NCBI GenBank assembly: GCA_035476575.1
Contig: DATILL010000123.1
Span: 1 to 64,000, forward strand
From: DATILL01 sp035476575
GTDB lineage: Bacteria > Actinomycetota > Actinomycetes > Mycobacteriales > JACQDL01
DNA: 64,000 bases
Direction of reading: 5' to 3'
In this document: piece by piece, positions 15,859 through 23,394 of the stretch
Position numbering within the stretch: position 1 is the stretch's first letter
How the letters are laid out: each line of letters opens with the position of its first letter
Notes under the pieces: generated by a model
Seen by the model: only the letters and a program-made list of their open reading frames with translations
Told to the model about the DNA's origin: nothing
The model's database searches: none
Position numbers and translations under genes: made by a program

Positions 15859-17082
15859 GGGCTGGGGGTGGCCGACCCGTACCCGGTGCTCGCGGAGCTG
15901 CGGGCCCGGGAGCCGATGACGTACGACGAGGCGAGCGGGATGTGGCTGGCGTTGTCGCACCGGCACGCCAACCAGGTGCTCCGGGACCGCCGGCTCGGTC
16001 GGATCTGGGCCGACCGCGAGCCGGCGCGGCGGTTCGCCGCCTTCAACGCCCTGCACCGGCACCAGATGATGGAGAACGAGCCGCCCGACCACACCCGGCT
16101 GCGTGCCCAGGTGGCCGCGGCGTTCAGCCGCGGCCACATCGAACGGCTGCGGCCCCGGATCGGCGCGCTCGCCGAGGAGCTGCTGGCCGTGGCCGGTACC
16201 GAGCTCGACCTGATCGCGGACTACGCCGAGCCGCTGCCGGTCCAGGTGATCGCCGAGCTGCTCGGCGTGCCCCCGGCGGACCGGCCGCTGCTGCGGCCCT
16301 GGTCCGCCGCGATCGTGCGGATGTACGAGCTCCGGCGTGGCACCCCGACCGAGCAGGCCGCGACCGAGGACGGCGCCGTCCAGGCCGCCGCTGACTTCGC
16401 GGCGTACCTGCGTGAGCTGGCCGCGGCCCGGCGGGTGCGCCCCGGCACCGACCTGATCAGCGATCTCCTCGCCCGCGGCGGGCTGTCCGAGGACGAGCTG
16501 GTCGCCTCGGCGGCCCTGCTGCTGAACGCCGGGCACGAGGCGTCGGTGAACGCGCTGGGCAACGGCGTCGTGGCGCTGCTGCGCCATCCCGCCGAGCTCG
16601 CCCGGCTGCGCGCCGCCTCCCCGGGCGGCGCCCTCCGGAGCAGCGGTCCCGCGAGCAGCACCGCCCTGGACCGTGCGACCATCCTGGACCGTGCGGCCGT
16701 CCTGGACAGCGCGGTGGAGGAGATGCTGCGCTACGACGCCCCGCTGCAACTGTTCGAGCGGACCGCGACCGCGGACGTCGAGATCGGTGGGGTGGTCGTC
16801 CCGGCCGGCCGCACGGTGGCCGCGCTGCTCGGCGCGGCCAACCGAGATCCGGCGGTGTTCGCTGAGCCGGACCGGTTCGACGCCGGCCGCGGCCCCAACC
16901 CGCACCTCGGCTTCGGTGCCGGGCTGCACTTCTGCCTGGGCGCGCCGCTGGCCCGGCTGGAGCTCCGGACCGCGCTGGCCACCCTGCTCCGGCGTTCGCC
17001 CGGCCTGGCGCTGGCCGGCGAGCCGGTGCGCCGTACGACGTTCGTGCTGCGCGGCTACGCGAGCGTGCCGATCCGGCGGTAG
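15823..17082 (+). CDS. Cytochrome P450 (first)
   Basis: A 419-residue soluble bacterial P450. The heme-binding loop is FGAGLHFCLGAPLARLE. The I-helix AGHEAS replaces the usual AGxET, with Ser for Thr. The K-helix ExxR is EMLRYDAP. A low-complexity insert near residues 265-285 contains repeated (I/V)LDRA-type units and lengthens the loop before the K helix. The ATG at 15823 overlaps the kamA stop (TGATG) inside a palindromic repeat; ATG 15850 is an alternative that removes nine residues. The substrate is unknown. No redox partner lies beside it; the nearest small ferredoxin is at 40.5 kb. Confidence 0.9.
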   Translation: MISGNPASSMIGGLGVADPYPVLAELRAREPMTYDEASGMWLALSHRHANQVLRDRRLGRIWADREPARRFAAFNALHRHQMMENEPPDHTRLRAQVAAAFSRGHIERLRPRIGALAEELLAVAGTELDLIADYAEPLPVQVIAELLGVPPADRPLLRPWSAAIVRMYELRRGTPTEQAATEDGAVQAAADFAAYLRELAAARRVRPGTDLISDLLARGGLSEDELVASAALLLNAGHEASVNALGNGVVALLRHPAELARLRAASPGGALRSSGPASSTALDRATILDRAAVLDSAVEEMLRYDAPLQLFERTATADVEIGGVVVPAGRTVAALLGAANRDPAVFAEPDRFDAGRGPNPHLGFGAGLHFCLGAPLARLELRTALATLLRRSPGLALAGEPVRRTTFVLRGYASVPIRR

Positions 17083-17096
17083 CGCCGCCCGGCTGG

Positions 17097-18293
17097 CTAC
17101 CAGACGACGGGGAGCGCCACCATGGCTCTGGTGCCCATGCCCTGCTTCCACTCCAGCTCCTCCAGCGGCACGGCTGGCCGGATGCCCGGCACCCTCGCCA
17201 GCAGGGTGCGGAACGCGACCTCGAGCTCGACCAGCGCCAGCGGCGCGCCGACACAGCGGTGCGGGCCGTGGCCGAAGCCAAGGTGCGGGTTGGGGCTGCG
17301 GCGCACGTCGAACCTCTCCGGGCGCTCGAAGATGCTCGCGTCCATGTTCGCCGAGCTGAGCAGCGGGATCACGGTGGACCTGGCCGGGACCGGGCAGCCG
17401 GACAGCTCGACGTCCGCCCGGGTCACCCGGTCCAGCCCGGCCTGGCTGACCGAGACGTAGCGCAGCACCTCCTCGACGGCGGTCGGCACCCGGTCCGGGT
17501 CCTGCCTGAGCAGCTCCCACTGGTCCGGGTGGCGGCCGAAGGTGACCAGCGCGTTGGGCACCATGTTGGCCGAGGTCTCAAAGCCGGCGCCGAGGATCAG
17601 GTAGATCATCTTGACCAGCTCGGGCTCGGTCATGCGCTCGCCTTGGTCGTGGGCGGCGATCAGGCCGCTGACCAGGTCGTCGGCAGGCTCCTCTCGCTTG
17701 CGCACGACCAGCTCGTAGCAGTAGCTGCCCAGGGCGTCGAGTGCCGCGACCGTCTCCTCCATGGTGAACCTGCTGACCGACAGCAGGTGCTGTAGCCACC
17801 AGATCATCTGGTCGACATCCGTGGTGGGCACGCCGAGCAGCTCGCAGATCACCTGCGCGGGGAAGGGCACGGCGAACGTCGGGATGAAGTCGGTGCCCGG
17901 GCCCTTCTCGACTAGCTCATCGATCAGCTCCTCGGCGATCTGCTCGATCCGGGGTCGCACCCGGGCCACCGCGCCGGTGGTGAACGCCTGCACGACCAGC
18001 TTGCGCAGCCGGGTGTGCTCCGGCCGGTCCATGGCCAGCATCACGTCCGGGATCTTCGAGCCGGGCAGCAGCACGGCCGACTCTGGCTTGCAGGTGTCCG
18101 CCCGGCTGAAGATCGTGTCGTCGTCGAAGATTCGCCGGACGTCGCGGTAGCGTGCGATCAGGTAGGCCTCGCCGCCGGGCTTGAGCCGTACCTTGGTCAC
18201 CGGGCATTCGTTCCGGAAACGCTCGTACTCCGGGATGAGGTCCAGCCCCTGCGGGTGGCTGAACGGGAACTCCGGCAGTCCGGTGTCTGTCAT
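17097..18293 (-). CDS. Cytochrome P450 (second)
   Basis: A 398-residue P450 of the CYP105/CYP107-like actinomycete type. The N-terminus ends a FPFSHPQGLDLIPEY motif. The I-helix is LGAGFETSANM, with the acid Glu-Thr pair intact. ExxR is EEVLRYVS, and the heme loop is FGHGPHRCVGAPLALVELE. It converges on the first P450 with a 14-bp gap. The substrate is unknown; such enzymes often hydroxylate xenobiotics or secondary metabolites. It is separated from the TipA-like regulator by a block of 50-bp repeats. Confidence 0.92.
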   Translation of the reverse strand: MTDTGLPEFPFSHPQGLDLIPEYERFRNECPVTKVRLKPGGEAYLIARYRDVRRIFDDDTIFSRADTCKPESAVLLPGSKIPDVMLAMDRPEHTRLRKLVVQAFTTGAVARVRPRIEQIAEELIDELVEKGPGTDFIPTFAVPFPAQVICELLGVPTTDVDQMIWWLQHLLSVSRFTMEETVAALDALGSYCYELVVRKREEPADDLVSGLIAAHDQGERMTEPELVKMIYLILGAGFETSANMVPNALVTFGRHPDQWELLRQDPDRVPTAVEEVLRYVSVSQAGLDRVTRADVELSGCPVPARSTVIPLLSSANMDASIFERPERFDVRRSPNPHLGFGHGPHRCVGAPLALVELEVAFRTLLARVPGIRPAVPLEELEWKQGMGTRAMVALPVVW

Positions 18294-18340
18294 GACCTGA
18301 TCGTCACCAGGGCGGATGGAGCAACGCTTGAGCCCAGATC

Positions 18341-18480
18341 GCCGTTGTGGTCACCTCTCGGCGTTGTGGTGACCTGTCGTTGCCCGCAGCCACCGTGTGG
18401 TGACCTGTCGGCGTTGTGGTGACCTGTCGTTGCCCGCAGCCACCGTGTGGTCACCACATAGCGTTGTGGTGACCACACAG
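18341..18480. repeat. 50-bp tandem repeat array, left of merR
   Basis: Two head-to-tail 50-bp units (18361-18410 and 18411-18460) begin GCGTTGTGGTGACCTGTCG, with a partial third unit to 18480 and a partial unit at 18341-18360. Each unit contains two GGTGACC/GGTCACC half-sites. The same unit appears in reverse orientation at 19332-19480 across the merR gene. Confidence 0.85.
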
Positions 18481-18494
18481 GGGGCCGCACGGGG

Positions 18495-19265
18495 TCAGAG
18501 GGTGCTGGCGTCGGCGCGATCGGCGTTGGCGTGGATCGCGTCGTGCAGCCACTGCGCCAGGCCGGGCGCGACCTTCTCGTAGTACGCCGTGAACCGTGGG
18601 TCGGCCAGGTACATGTCCGCCAGGCCGCGGTGCATCTGGTGCGAGCAGTCGTAGTAGGTTTGGTCGATGCTGAGCCGGTGCTCCTCGGCTAGGTCCAGCG
18701 CCCGGTCGCCGTCCGGCGGCACGCCATCGGACATCGCCCGGGCGAGCCGCCGGTTCAGGTCCGCGCCGGCCGCCATGATCCGCTTCCAGTCGTCCTTGGT
18801 GTACGTCGCGGTCCGCCGCCTCGACTGTTCGTAGGCGTCCGTGCCGCCCCAGCGCTGCTCGGCCTCCTCGGCGTACTCTTCCGGGTTGACGTCGCCGAAG
18901 ACCTCGAAGCGCTCCTCCGGGGTCAGTGAAATTCCCATCTGCTGTGCCTCCATCGCGTGTTCGACGGCCGCGACCATGGCCTGTAGGCGTTCGACCCGGC
19001 GGGTCAGCATGCCGTGCTGCCGGCGCAGGTGCACTGCAGCGTCAGCGCCCGGGTCGTCCAGGATGGCCGCGATCTCCTCCAGGGCGAACCCGAGCTCCCG
19101 GTAGAACAGGATCTGCTGCAACCGCTCCAGGTCGGCCTCGGTGTAGCGGCGGTAACCGGACGAGGTCCGCCCGTCCGGCGACAGCAGCCCGATCTCGTCG
19201 TAGTGGTGCAGGGTGCGCACGGTGACCCCAGCGAGTCCAGCGACCTGTCCGACCGAGTGGCTCAT
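18495..19265 (-). CDS. TipA-type MerR regulator with drug-binding TipAS domain
   Basis: A 256-residue activator. An N-terminal MerR DNA-binding domain (VGQVAGLAGVTVRTLHHYDE, then GYRRYTEADLERLQQILFYR) leads through a dimerisation coiled coil (about residues 75-110) to a TipAS-like C-terminal domain (EERFEVFGD, then EEYAEEAEQRWGGTDAY and a helical YYDCSHQMHRGLADMY segment). TipAL of Streptomyces senses thiopeptides through this domain and activates its own promoter; the ligand here is unknown. The gene is flanked on both sides by inverted 50-bp repeat arrays. A MerR-type promoter with a 19-bp spacer precedes it, indicating autoregulation. Confidence 0.92.
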   Translation of the reverse strand: MSHSVGQVAGLAGVTVRTLHHYDEIGLLSPDGRTSSGYRRYTEADLERLQQILFYRELGFALEEIAAILDDPGADAAVHLRRQHGMLTRRVERLQAMVAAVEHAMEAQQMGISLTPEERFEVFGDVNPEEYAEEAEQRWGGTDAYEQSRRRTATYTKDDWKRIMAAGADLNRRLARAMSDGVPPDGDRALDLAEEHRLSIDQTYYDCSHQMHRGLADMYLADPRFTAYYEKVAPGLAQWLHDAIHANADRADASTL

Positions 19266-19286
19266 GGTCCCCCCTTCTCAGGAACC

Positions 19287-19317
19287 ACTGTGCGGCCTCC
19301 CGCTACGTGAGGGTCAA
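19287..19317 (-). promoter_or_regulatory. MerR-type autoregulated promoter with operator
   Basis: Reading the minus strand, the -35 TTGACC (19317-19312) and -10 CACAGT (19292-19287) are separated by 19 bp, the over-long spacing typical of MerR-activated promoters. A dyad CCTC-N-CG-N3-CG-N-GAGG (19296-19312) fills the spacer. Confidence 0.7.
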
Positions 19318-19331
19318 GCGGTTAGCCCTGT

Positions 19332-19480
19332 GCGGCTGTGGTCACCTCTCGGCCATGTGGTGACCCGTTGGGGTCCACGGGCAACGACAGGTCACCACAA
19401 CGCCGAGAGGTGACCACACGGGCGGCGCGGGCAACGAGAGGTCACCACAACGCCGAGAGGTGACCACACGGGCGCTGCGG
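19332..19480. repeat. 50-bp tandem repeat array, right of merR
   Basis: This is the reverse complement of the array at 18341-18480: two 50-bp units (about 19381-19430 and 19431-19480) contain GGTCACCACAACGCCGAGAG and end GGTGACCACACGGGC. A diverged unit lies at 19332-19380. The array lies just past the Lrp gene's stop. Confidence 0.85.
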
Positions 19481-19485
19481 GTGTG

Positions 19486-19932
19486 TCACTCCCCGACGTC
19501 GGGGGGGCGGCCTTCGTACGGCGTGCTGAGCACCACGGTGGTGCGCGTCGCGACGTTGGCGGCGGCCCGGATCTCTTGCAGCAGGACCTCCAGGTCAGCC
19601 GGGCTGCCCACCCGGACCTTGAGGATGTAGCTCTCGTCGCCGGCCACGCTGTGGCAGGCTTCGATGGCGCGCAGGCTGGCCAGCCGCACCGGCGCGTCGT
19701 CCGGCGCACCCGAGTCGATCGGCTTGATGGAGACGAACGCGGTCAGCGGCAGGCCGAGGGCATCGGTGTCCACCCGCGCCGTGTAGCCGGTAACCACTCC
19801 CCGCTGCTCAAGCCGGCGAACCCGCTGGTGCACCGCCGACACCGACAGCCCGACCCGCTCGGCCAGCTCGGTGTAGCTCATCCGACCGTCCTCGCACAGC
19901 GCTCGAACGATCAACCGGTCCAGCTTTTCCAT
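19486..19932 (-). CDS. Lrp/AsnC family transcriptional regulator
   Basis: A 148-residue regulator. The winged HTH occupies about residues 1-60 (DRLIVRALCEDGRMSYTELA, then VGLSVSAVHQRVRRLEQRGV). It is followed by a RAM ligand-binding domain with the conserved AGDESYILKVRV core. Lrp/AsnC proteins respond to amino acids; with lysine-degradation genes nearby, lysine or a product is an attractive effector, but this is inference. The ATG at 19932 has TAGGTT ending 7 nt upstream and no ribosome site, so a leaderless mRNA is likely. Confidence 0.93.
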   Translation of the reverse strand: MEKLDRLIVRALCEDGRMSYTELAERVGLSVSAVHQRVRRLEQRGVVTGYTARVDTDALGLPLTAFVSIKPIDSGAPDDAPVRLASLRAIEACHSVAGDESYILKVRVGSPADLEVLLQEIRAAANVATRTTVVLSTPYEGRPPDVGE

Positions 19933-19945
19933 GGCGAAGAACCTA
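19933..19945 (-). promoter_or_regulatory. Leaderless -10 element of the Lrp gene
   Basis: TAGGTT (19945-19940) ends 7 nt before the ATG, placing the transcription start on the A of the start codon. Confidence 0.55.
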
Positions 19946-19977
19946 CCCGCCCGAGCCCTGCTGTTTCGGGGATTTGA

Positions 19978-21117
19978 TCAGTGCAGCACCATCAGGTCGC
20001 GGCTGACCAGGTTCAGCCGCTCGCCGCCGTCTCCGGTGCACACGCAGATGTCCTCGATCCGGGCGCCGTGCCGGCCCGGCAGGTAGATCCCGGGCTCCAC
20101 GCTGAACGCCATCCCCGGCTCCAACGGCTCGGCGTTGCCGGCCACCAGGTACGGGTCCTCGTGACTCTCCAGCCCGATCCCGTGCCCGGTGCGATGCACG
20201 AAGAACTCGCCGTAGCCGGCCGCGGTGATCAGGTCCCGGGCCGCCGCGTCGATGCTCTCGCAGCTCGCCCCCGGCGTGATCGCGGCACAGGCCGCCGCCT
20301 GGGCCTCGGCCAGGACGGCGTAGTAGCGCCGGAACTCGGCCGGCGGCTGGCCCCCGACGACGTAGGTCCGGGTCTCGTCCGAGCAGTAGCCCTCGGCCGT
20401 CGTACCACCGATGTCCACCACGACCGGGTCGCCGGCCTCGATGACCCGGTCGGACAGCTCGTGGTGCGGGCTGGCGCCGTTCGGGCCGGACCCGACAATG
20501 ACGAAGTCGGTCCGGACGTGGCCCTCCGCCACGATCGCCTCGGCGATGTCCCGGCCGACCTCGGCCTCGGTCCGGCCGGGCCGCAGCCACTCGCCGACCC
20601 GCTCGTGCACCCGGTCGATGGCCTGGCCGGCGCGGCGCAGCGCTGCCACCTCGGCCGTGGACTTGCGGATCCGCAGCGCCCGGAGCACCCTCCCGGCGAG
20701 CACGGCCTCGGCGCCGGTCGCGTCGCGCAGCCGCAGCCCCTGCTCCAGCCACATCCGGTTGGCCAGGCCGATCCGGGTGGCCGCCGAGCCGCTGGCCGCC
20801 GGACGGCCGAGCGCGGCCCGCAACAGGTGCGCGACCAGCGCGTACGGGTCGTCGGTCTCGTCCCAGCCGAGCACCTCGATGCCGAGCCCGGCCACCGGCG
20901 AGACCAGCGCGGCCGGCCGCTCCAGCCGCGGTACGACGAGGACCGGCTCACCGGCCACGGGCAGCACCAGGCAGGTCAGCCGCTCCAGCGGCATCGCGGC
21001 GTAGCCGGTGAGGTAGCGCAGGTCGGCACCGGGCGTGATCAGCAGGGCGTCCAGGCCGGCGTCGGCCGCGGCCTGGCGGGCCCGGGCCAGCCGGTCCGGC
21101 GCGTAGAGCGAGGTCAT
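19978..21117 (-). CDS. pepE: M24 Xaa-Pro aminopeptidase/dipeptidase
   Basis: A 379-residue pita-bread metallopeptidase that removes N-terminal residues before proline. The creatinase-like N-terminal domain covers about residues 1-150. The catalytic domain carries the five metal ligands: Asp pair in VVVDIGGTTAEGYCSDETRT, His in RTGHGIGLESHEDPY, Glu in FSVEPGIYLPG and Glu in ARIEDICV. It corresponds by position to Rv2089c (PepE) of M. tuberculosis, divergent from the exonuclease gene as there. A TAGCCT ending 6 nt upstream of the ATG suggests a leaderless transcript. Confidence 0.92.
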   Translation of the reverse strand: MTSLYAPDRLARARQAAADAGLDALLITPGADLRYLTGYAAMPLERLTCLVLPVAGEPVLVVPRLERPAALVSPVAGLGIEVLGWDETDDPYALVAHLLRAALGRPAASGSAATRIGLANRMWLEQGLRLRDATGAEAVLAGRVLRALRIRKSTAEVAALRRAGQAIDRVHERVGEWLRPGRTEAEVGRDIAEAIVAEGHVRTDFVIVGSGPNGASPHHELSDRVIEAGDPVVVDIGGTTAEGYCSDETRTYVVGGQPPAEFRRYYAVLAEAQAAACAAITPGASCESIDAAARDLITAAGYGEFFVHRTGHGIGLESHEDPYLVAGNAEPLEPGMAFSVEPGIYLPGRHGARIEDICVCTGDGGERLNLVSRDLMVLH

Positions 21118-21129
21118 GGTGGCAGGCTA
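21118..21129 (-). promoter_or_regulatory. Leaderless -10 element of pepE
   Basis: TAGCCT (21129-21124) lies 6 nt before the ATG at 21117, and no Shine-Dalgarno is present. Confidence 0.55.
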
Positions 21130-21193
21130 TCGGGCGGCAGCGAGGCCCGCCCCGGCCCGCAGTCGCCACCACAGCGGAGACCAAGGAGGAACC

Positions 21194-22111
21194 GTGACGC
21201 TGATGCTCCTCGACGCGGCCAGCCTGTACTTCCGCGCCTTCCACGGCATCCCCGAGTCGATCGTCGCGCCGGACGGTACGCCGGTCAACGCGGTGCGCGG
21301 GTTCCTCGACATGGTCGCGCAGCTTGTCCGGACCCGCAGGCCCGACCGGCTGGTGGCCTGCCTGGACGCGGACTGGCGGCCGGCCTTCCGGGTGGCCGCG
21401 CTGCCGTCGTACAAGGCACACCGGCTGGCGCCGGACGGCACCCAGGAGATCGTGCCGGACGCGCTGCTGCCGCAGGTCCCGGTCATCGAGGAGGTGCTGG
21501 CCGCGCTCGGTGTGGCTGCCGTCGGGGTGCCAGGCTTCGAGGCGGACGACGTGATCGGCACGCTGGCCGACCGGGACGGTGGACCGGTCGAGGTGGTCAG
21601 CGGTGACCGGGACCTGTTCCAGGTGGTGCGCGACGACCGCCCGGTGCGGGTGCTCTACATCGGCCGCGGGGTGGCCAAGCTGGAGGTCGTGGACGCGGCA
21701 TGGCTGGCGCGCAGGTACTCGATCCCCCTCGCCGACGCCGGTCCGAGCTACGCGGACCTTGCCGTGCTGCGCGGTGACCCGAGCGACGGGCTGCCCGGCG
21801 TGCCCGGGATCGGCGAGAAGACCGCTGCGGCGCTGGTGACCCGGTTCGGCTCGCTCGCGGCCATCCTGGCGGCCCTGGACGCCGGGGCCACCGACGGCTT
21901 CCCGGCCGGCGCGCGCAACCGGCTGCTGGCCGCCCAGGGCTACCTGGCGGCCGCGCCCGCAGTGGTGCGGGTGCGGCTGGACGTGCCGGTGCCGGAGCAC
22001 GACGACACGCTGCCGGGGGACGTGGCCGAACCCCAGCGGCTGGTCGAGCTCGCCGAGCGCTGGGGCTTGGACTCGGCGCTGAACAGGGTGCTGGCCGCGC
22101 TCAGCCGCTGA
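21194..22111 (+). CDS. 5'-3' exonuclease (PolA N-terminal-like flap nuclease)
   Basis: A 305-residue nuclease resembling the stand-alone 5'-nuclease domain of DNA polymerase I. It has metal-binding acidic clusters LLDAASLYFRAF, CLDADWRPAFR, FEADDVIGTLA and VSGDRDLFQ. The helix-hairpin-helix GDPSDGLPGVPGIGEKTAAAL is intact. GTG 21194 is chosen because AAGGAGGA lies 4 nt upstream. It occupies the place of Rv2090 in M. tuberculosis and overlaps the convergent DUF4333 gene by 11 bp. It probably processes Okazaki or flap structures. Confidence 0.9.
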   Translation: MTLMLLDAASLYFRAFHGIPESIVAPDGTPVNAVRGFLDMVAQLVRTRRPDRLVACLDADWRPAFRVAALPSYKAHRLAPDGTQEIVPDALLPQVPVIEEVLAALGVAAVGVPGFEADDVIGTLADRDGGPVEVVSGDRDLFQVVRDDRPVRVLYIGRGVAKLEVVDAAWLARRYSIPLADAGPSYADLAVLRGDPSDGLPGVPGIGEKTAAALVTRFGSLAAILAALDAGATDGFPAGARNRLLAAQGYLAAAPAVVRVRLDVPVPEHDDTLPGDVAEPQRLVELAERWGLDSALNRVLAALSR

Positions 22112-23192
22112 CCCGCCAGGTGTAGTTGCCGTCGCTGTCCTTGACGTCCACGGTGACCTTCTGGCTGCTGTCCTTGATGGTGCACTCGAAGCTGCCGCCC
22201 GCCTTGACCGCCTGGTCCTTCGGGCAGTCGACCTGGACGTCCTGGGTGAACCGGTCCTTGTACTGCGCGGCGATGTCGCGGTTGAGCGCGGCGGCGTCGA
22301 ACACCTTCTTGCTGAAGACGCCGGTTACGAAGAGCACCGCGGCGACCACGATCAGCACGGCGACCCCGGCCAGCGAGATCCACAGCACGGTCCGGCTCTT
22401 CTTGGCCGGCGGCGTCTGCCAGGGCTGCTGGGTGCTGGGGTAGCCGCCGTACTGCTGCGGCTGACCGAACGGATCCGAGCCGGCGTAGCCACCGGCCGCG
22501 CCCGCGCCGTAGCCCGGCCGCTGGCCGAACGCCTGGGTCGTCTGCTGCGCGGAGTCGAACCCACCGTACGGCGGCTGACCGCCGTACGCCTGTTGGGCGC
22601 CCTGCTGGCCCGAGTCGTAGCCCCCGCCGTACGGCGGGGGCGGCGGGCCGTAGCCGGGCTGGGCCGGTGCCTGCCCGGAGTCGAACCCACCGAACCCGGG
22701 TTGGCCGTACGGCGGCGGGGGCGGCGGGCCGTAGCCGGGCTGGGCCGGTGCCTGCCCGGAGTCGAACCCACCGAACCCGGGCTGGCCGTACGGCGGCGGG
22801 GGCGGCCCGTACCCCGGCTGGCCCGATGGCGGCGGCCCAGGGGTGAACGCGCTGAACCCGGGCGTGGCCGGCTGGCCGGGCGAGGAGGGGAACGGCGGAG
22901 AGGCCGGCGAGGGCGACCCCGGCTCAGGCGGGCCCCCGACGAACGGACCACCGGGCTGCGGCCCGGATGATGGCCCGGGCGGGAGAAGCGGTGGCCGCTG
23001 GCCGGGCTGGTACCCCGGCTGGCCCGGCGGCCCGGGCGGCTGGCCGGTGCCAGGCTGCTGACCACTCTGGCTCTCGCTGTACGTCGGCGGCTGCTGCCCG
23101 TACCCGCCCGGGACCTCCGGCAGAGCGTTGCCACATCGCATGCAGGTGCGACTGTTCTCCGGGTTGGCCATCGAACACACCGGACAGGTCAT
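22101..23192 (-). CDS. Zinc-ribbon, Pro/Gly-repeat, DUF4333 membrane protein
   Basis: A 363-residue protein of unknown role. An N-terminal zinc ribbon (CPVC at residues 3-6 and CMRC at 17-20) is followed by about 200 residues rich in Pro, Gly, Tyr and Gln with 27-residue repeats. A single transmembrane helix (TVLWISLAGVAVLIVVAAVLFV) leads to an extracytoplasmic DUF4333 domain with two Cys (VDCPKDQ and FECTIKD) that probably form a disulfide. It corresponds by position to Rv2091c. The start has a GAGGGGAG ribosome site. Topology suggests a cytoplasmic zinc ribbon linked through a disordered linker to a periplasmic sensor-like domain. Confidence 0.85.
   Translation of the reverse strand: MTCPVCSMANPENSRTCMRCGNALPEVPGGYGQQPPTYSESQSGQQPGTGQPPGPPGQPGYQPGQRPPLLPPGPSSGPQPGGPFVGGPPEPGSPSPASPPFPSSPGQPATPGFSAFTPGPPPSGQPGYGPPPPPYGQPGFGGFDSGQAPAQPGYGPPPPPPYGQPGFGGFDSGQAPAQPGYGPPPPPYGGGYDSGQQGAQQAYGGQPPYGGFDSAQQTTQAFGQRPGYGAGAAGGYAGSDPFGQPQQYGGYPSTQQPWQTPPAKKSRTVLWISLAGVAVLIVVAAVLFVTGVFSKKVFDAAALNRDIAAQYKDRFTQDVQVDCPKDQAVKAGGSFECTIKDSSQKVTVDVKDSDGNYTWRVSG
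22636..22797. repeat. Two 81-bp in-frame repeats in the DUF4333 gene
   Basis: Units at 22636-22716 and 22717-22797 are nearly identical and encode a 27-residue period rich in PPPPYGQPGFGGFDSGQ. Degenerate copies flank them. Copy number could vary by slippage. Confidence 0.85.
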
Positions 23193-23394
23193 CTCGTCTC
23201 CCCTCTGGTCGCGGTGAATCGCCGCAGAGACCCCGCACTGAACCTTAGCGGTTCATCCAGTGCCCCCACCGACCGGCCGCTGCCCGCATTCTGGCCCATG
23301 ACCTGCGGCGGAGCCACGCCGGGCCGGACCACGTCGGCTCCATCCGACACCACCGGCACCGAAAAGGCACCGCATGACGCGGAGCGCGTCTGGT

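Noticed and set aside
18341..18480. CRISPR-like array
   Set aside because: The units are tandem with no unique spacers between them, only two to three full copies exist, and no cas genes are near.
18341..19480. Composite transposon carrying merR
   Set aside because: No transposase is present and no target-site duplication was recognised; the inverted arrays alone do not prove mobility.
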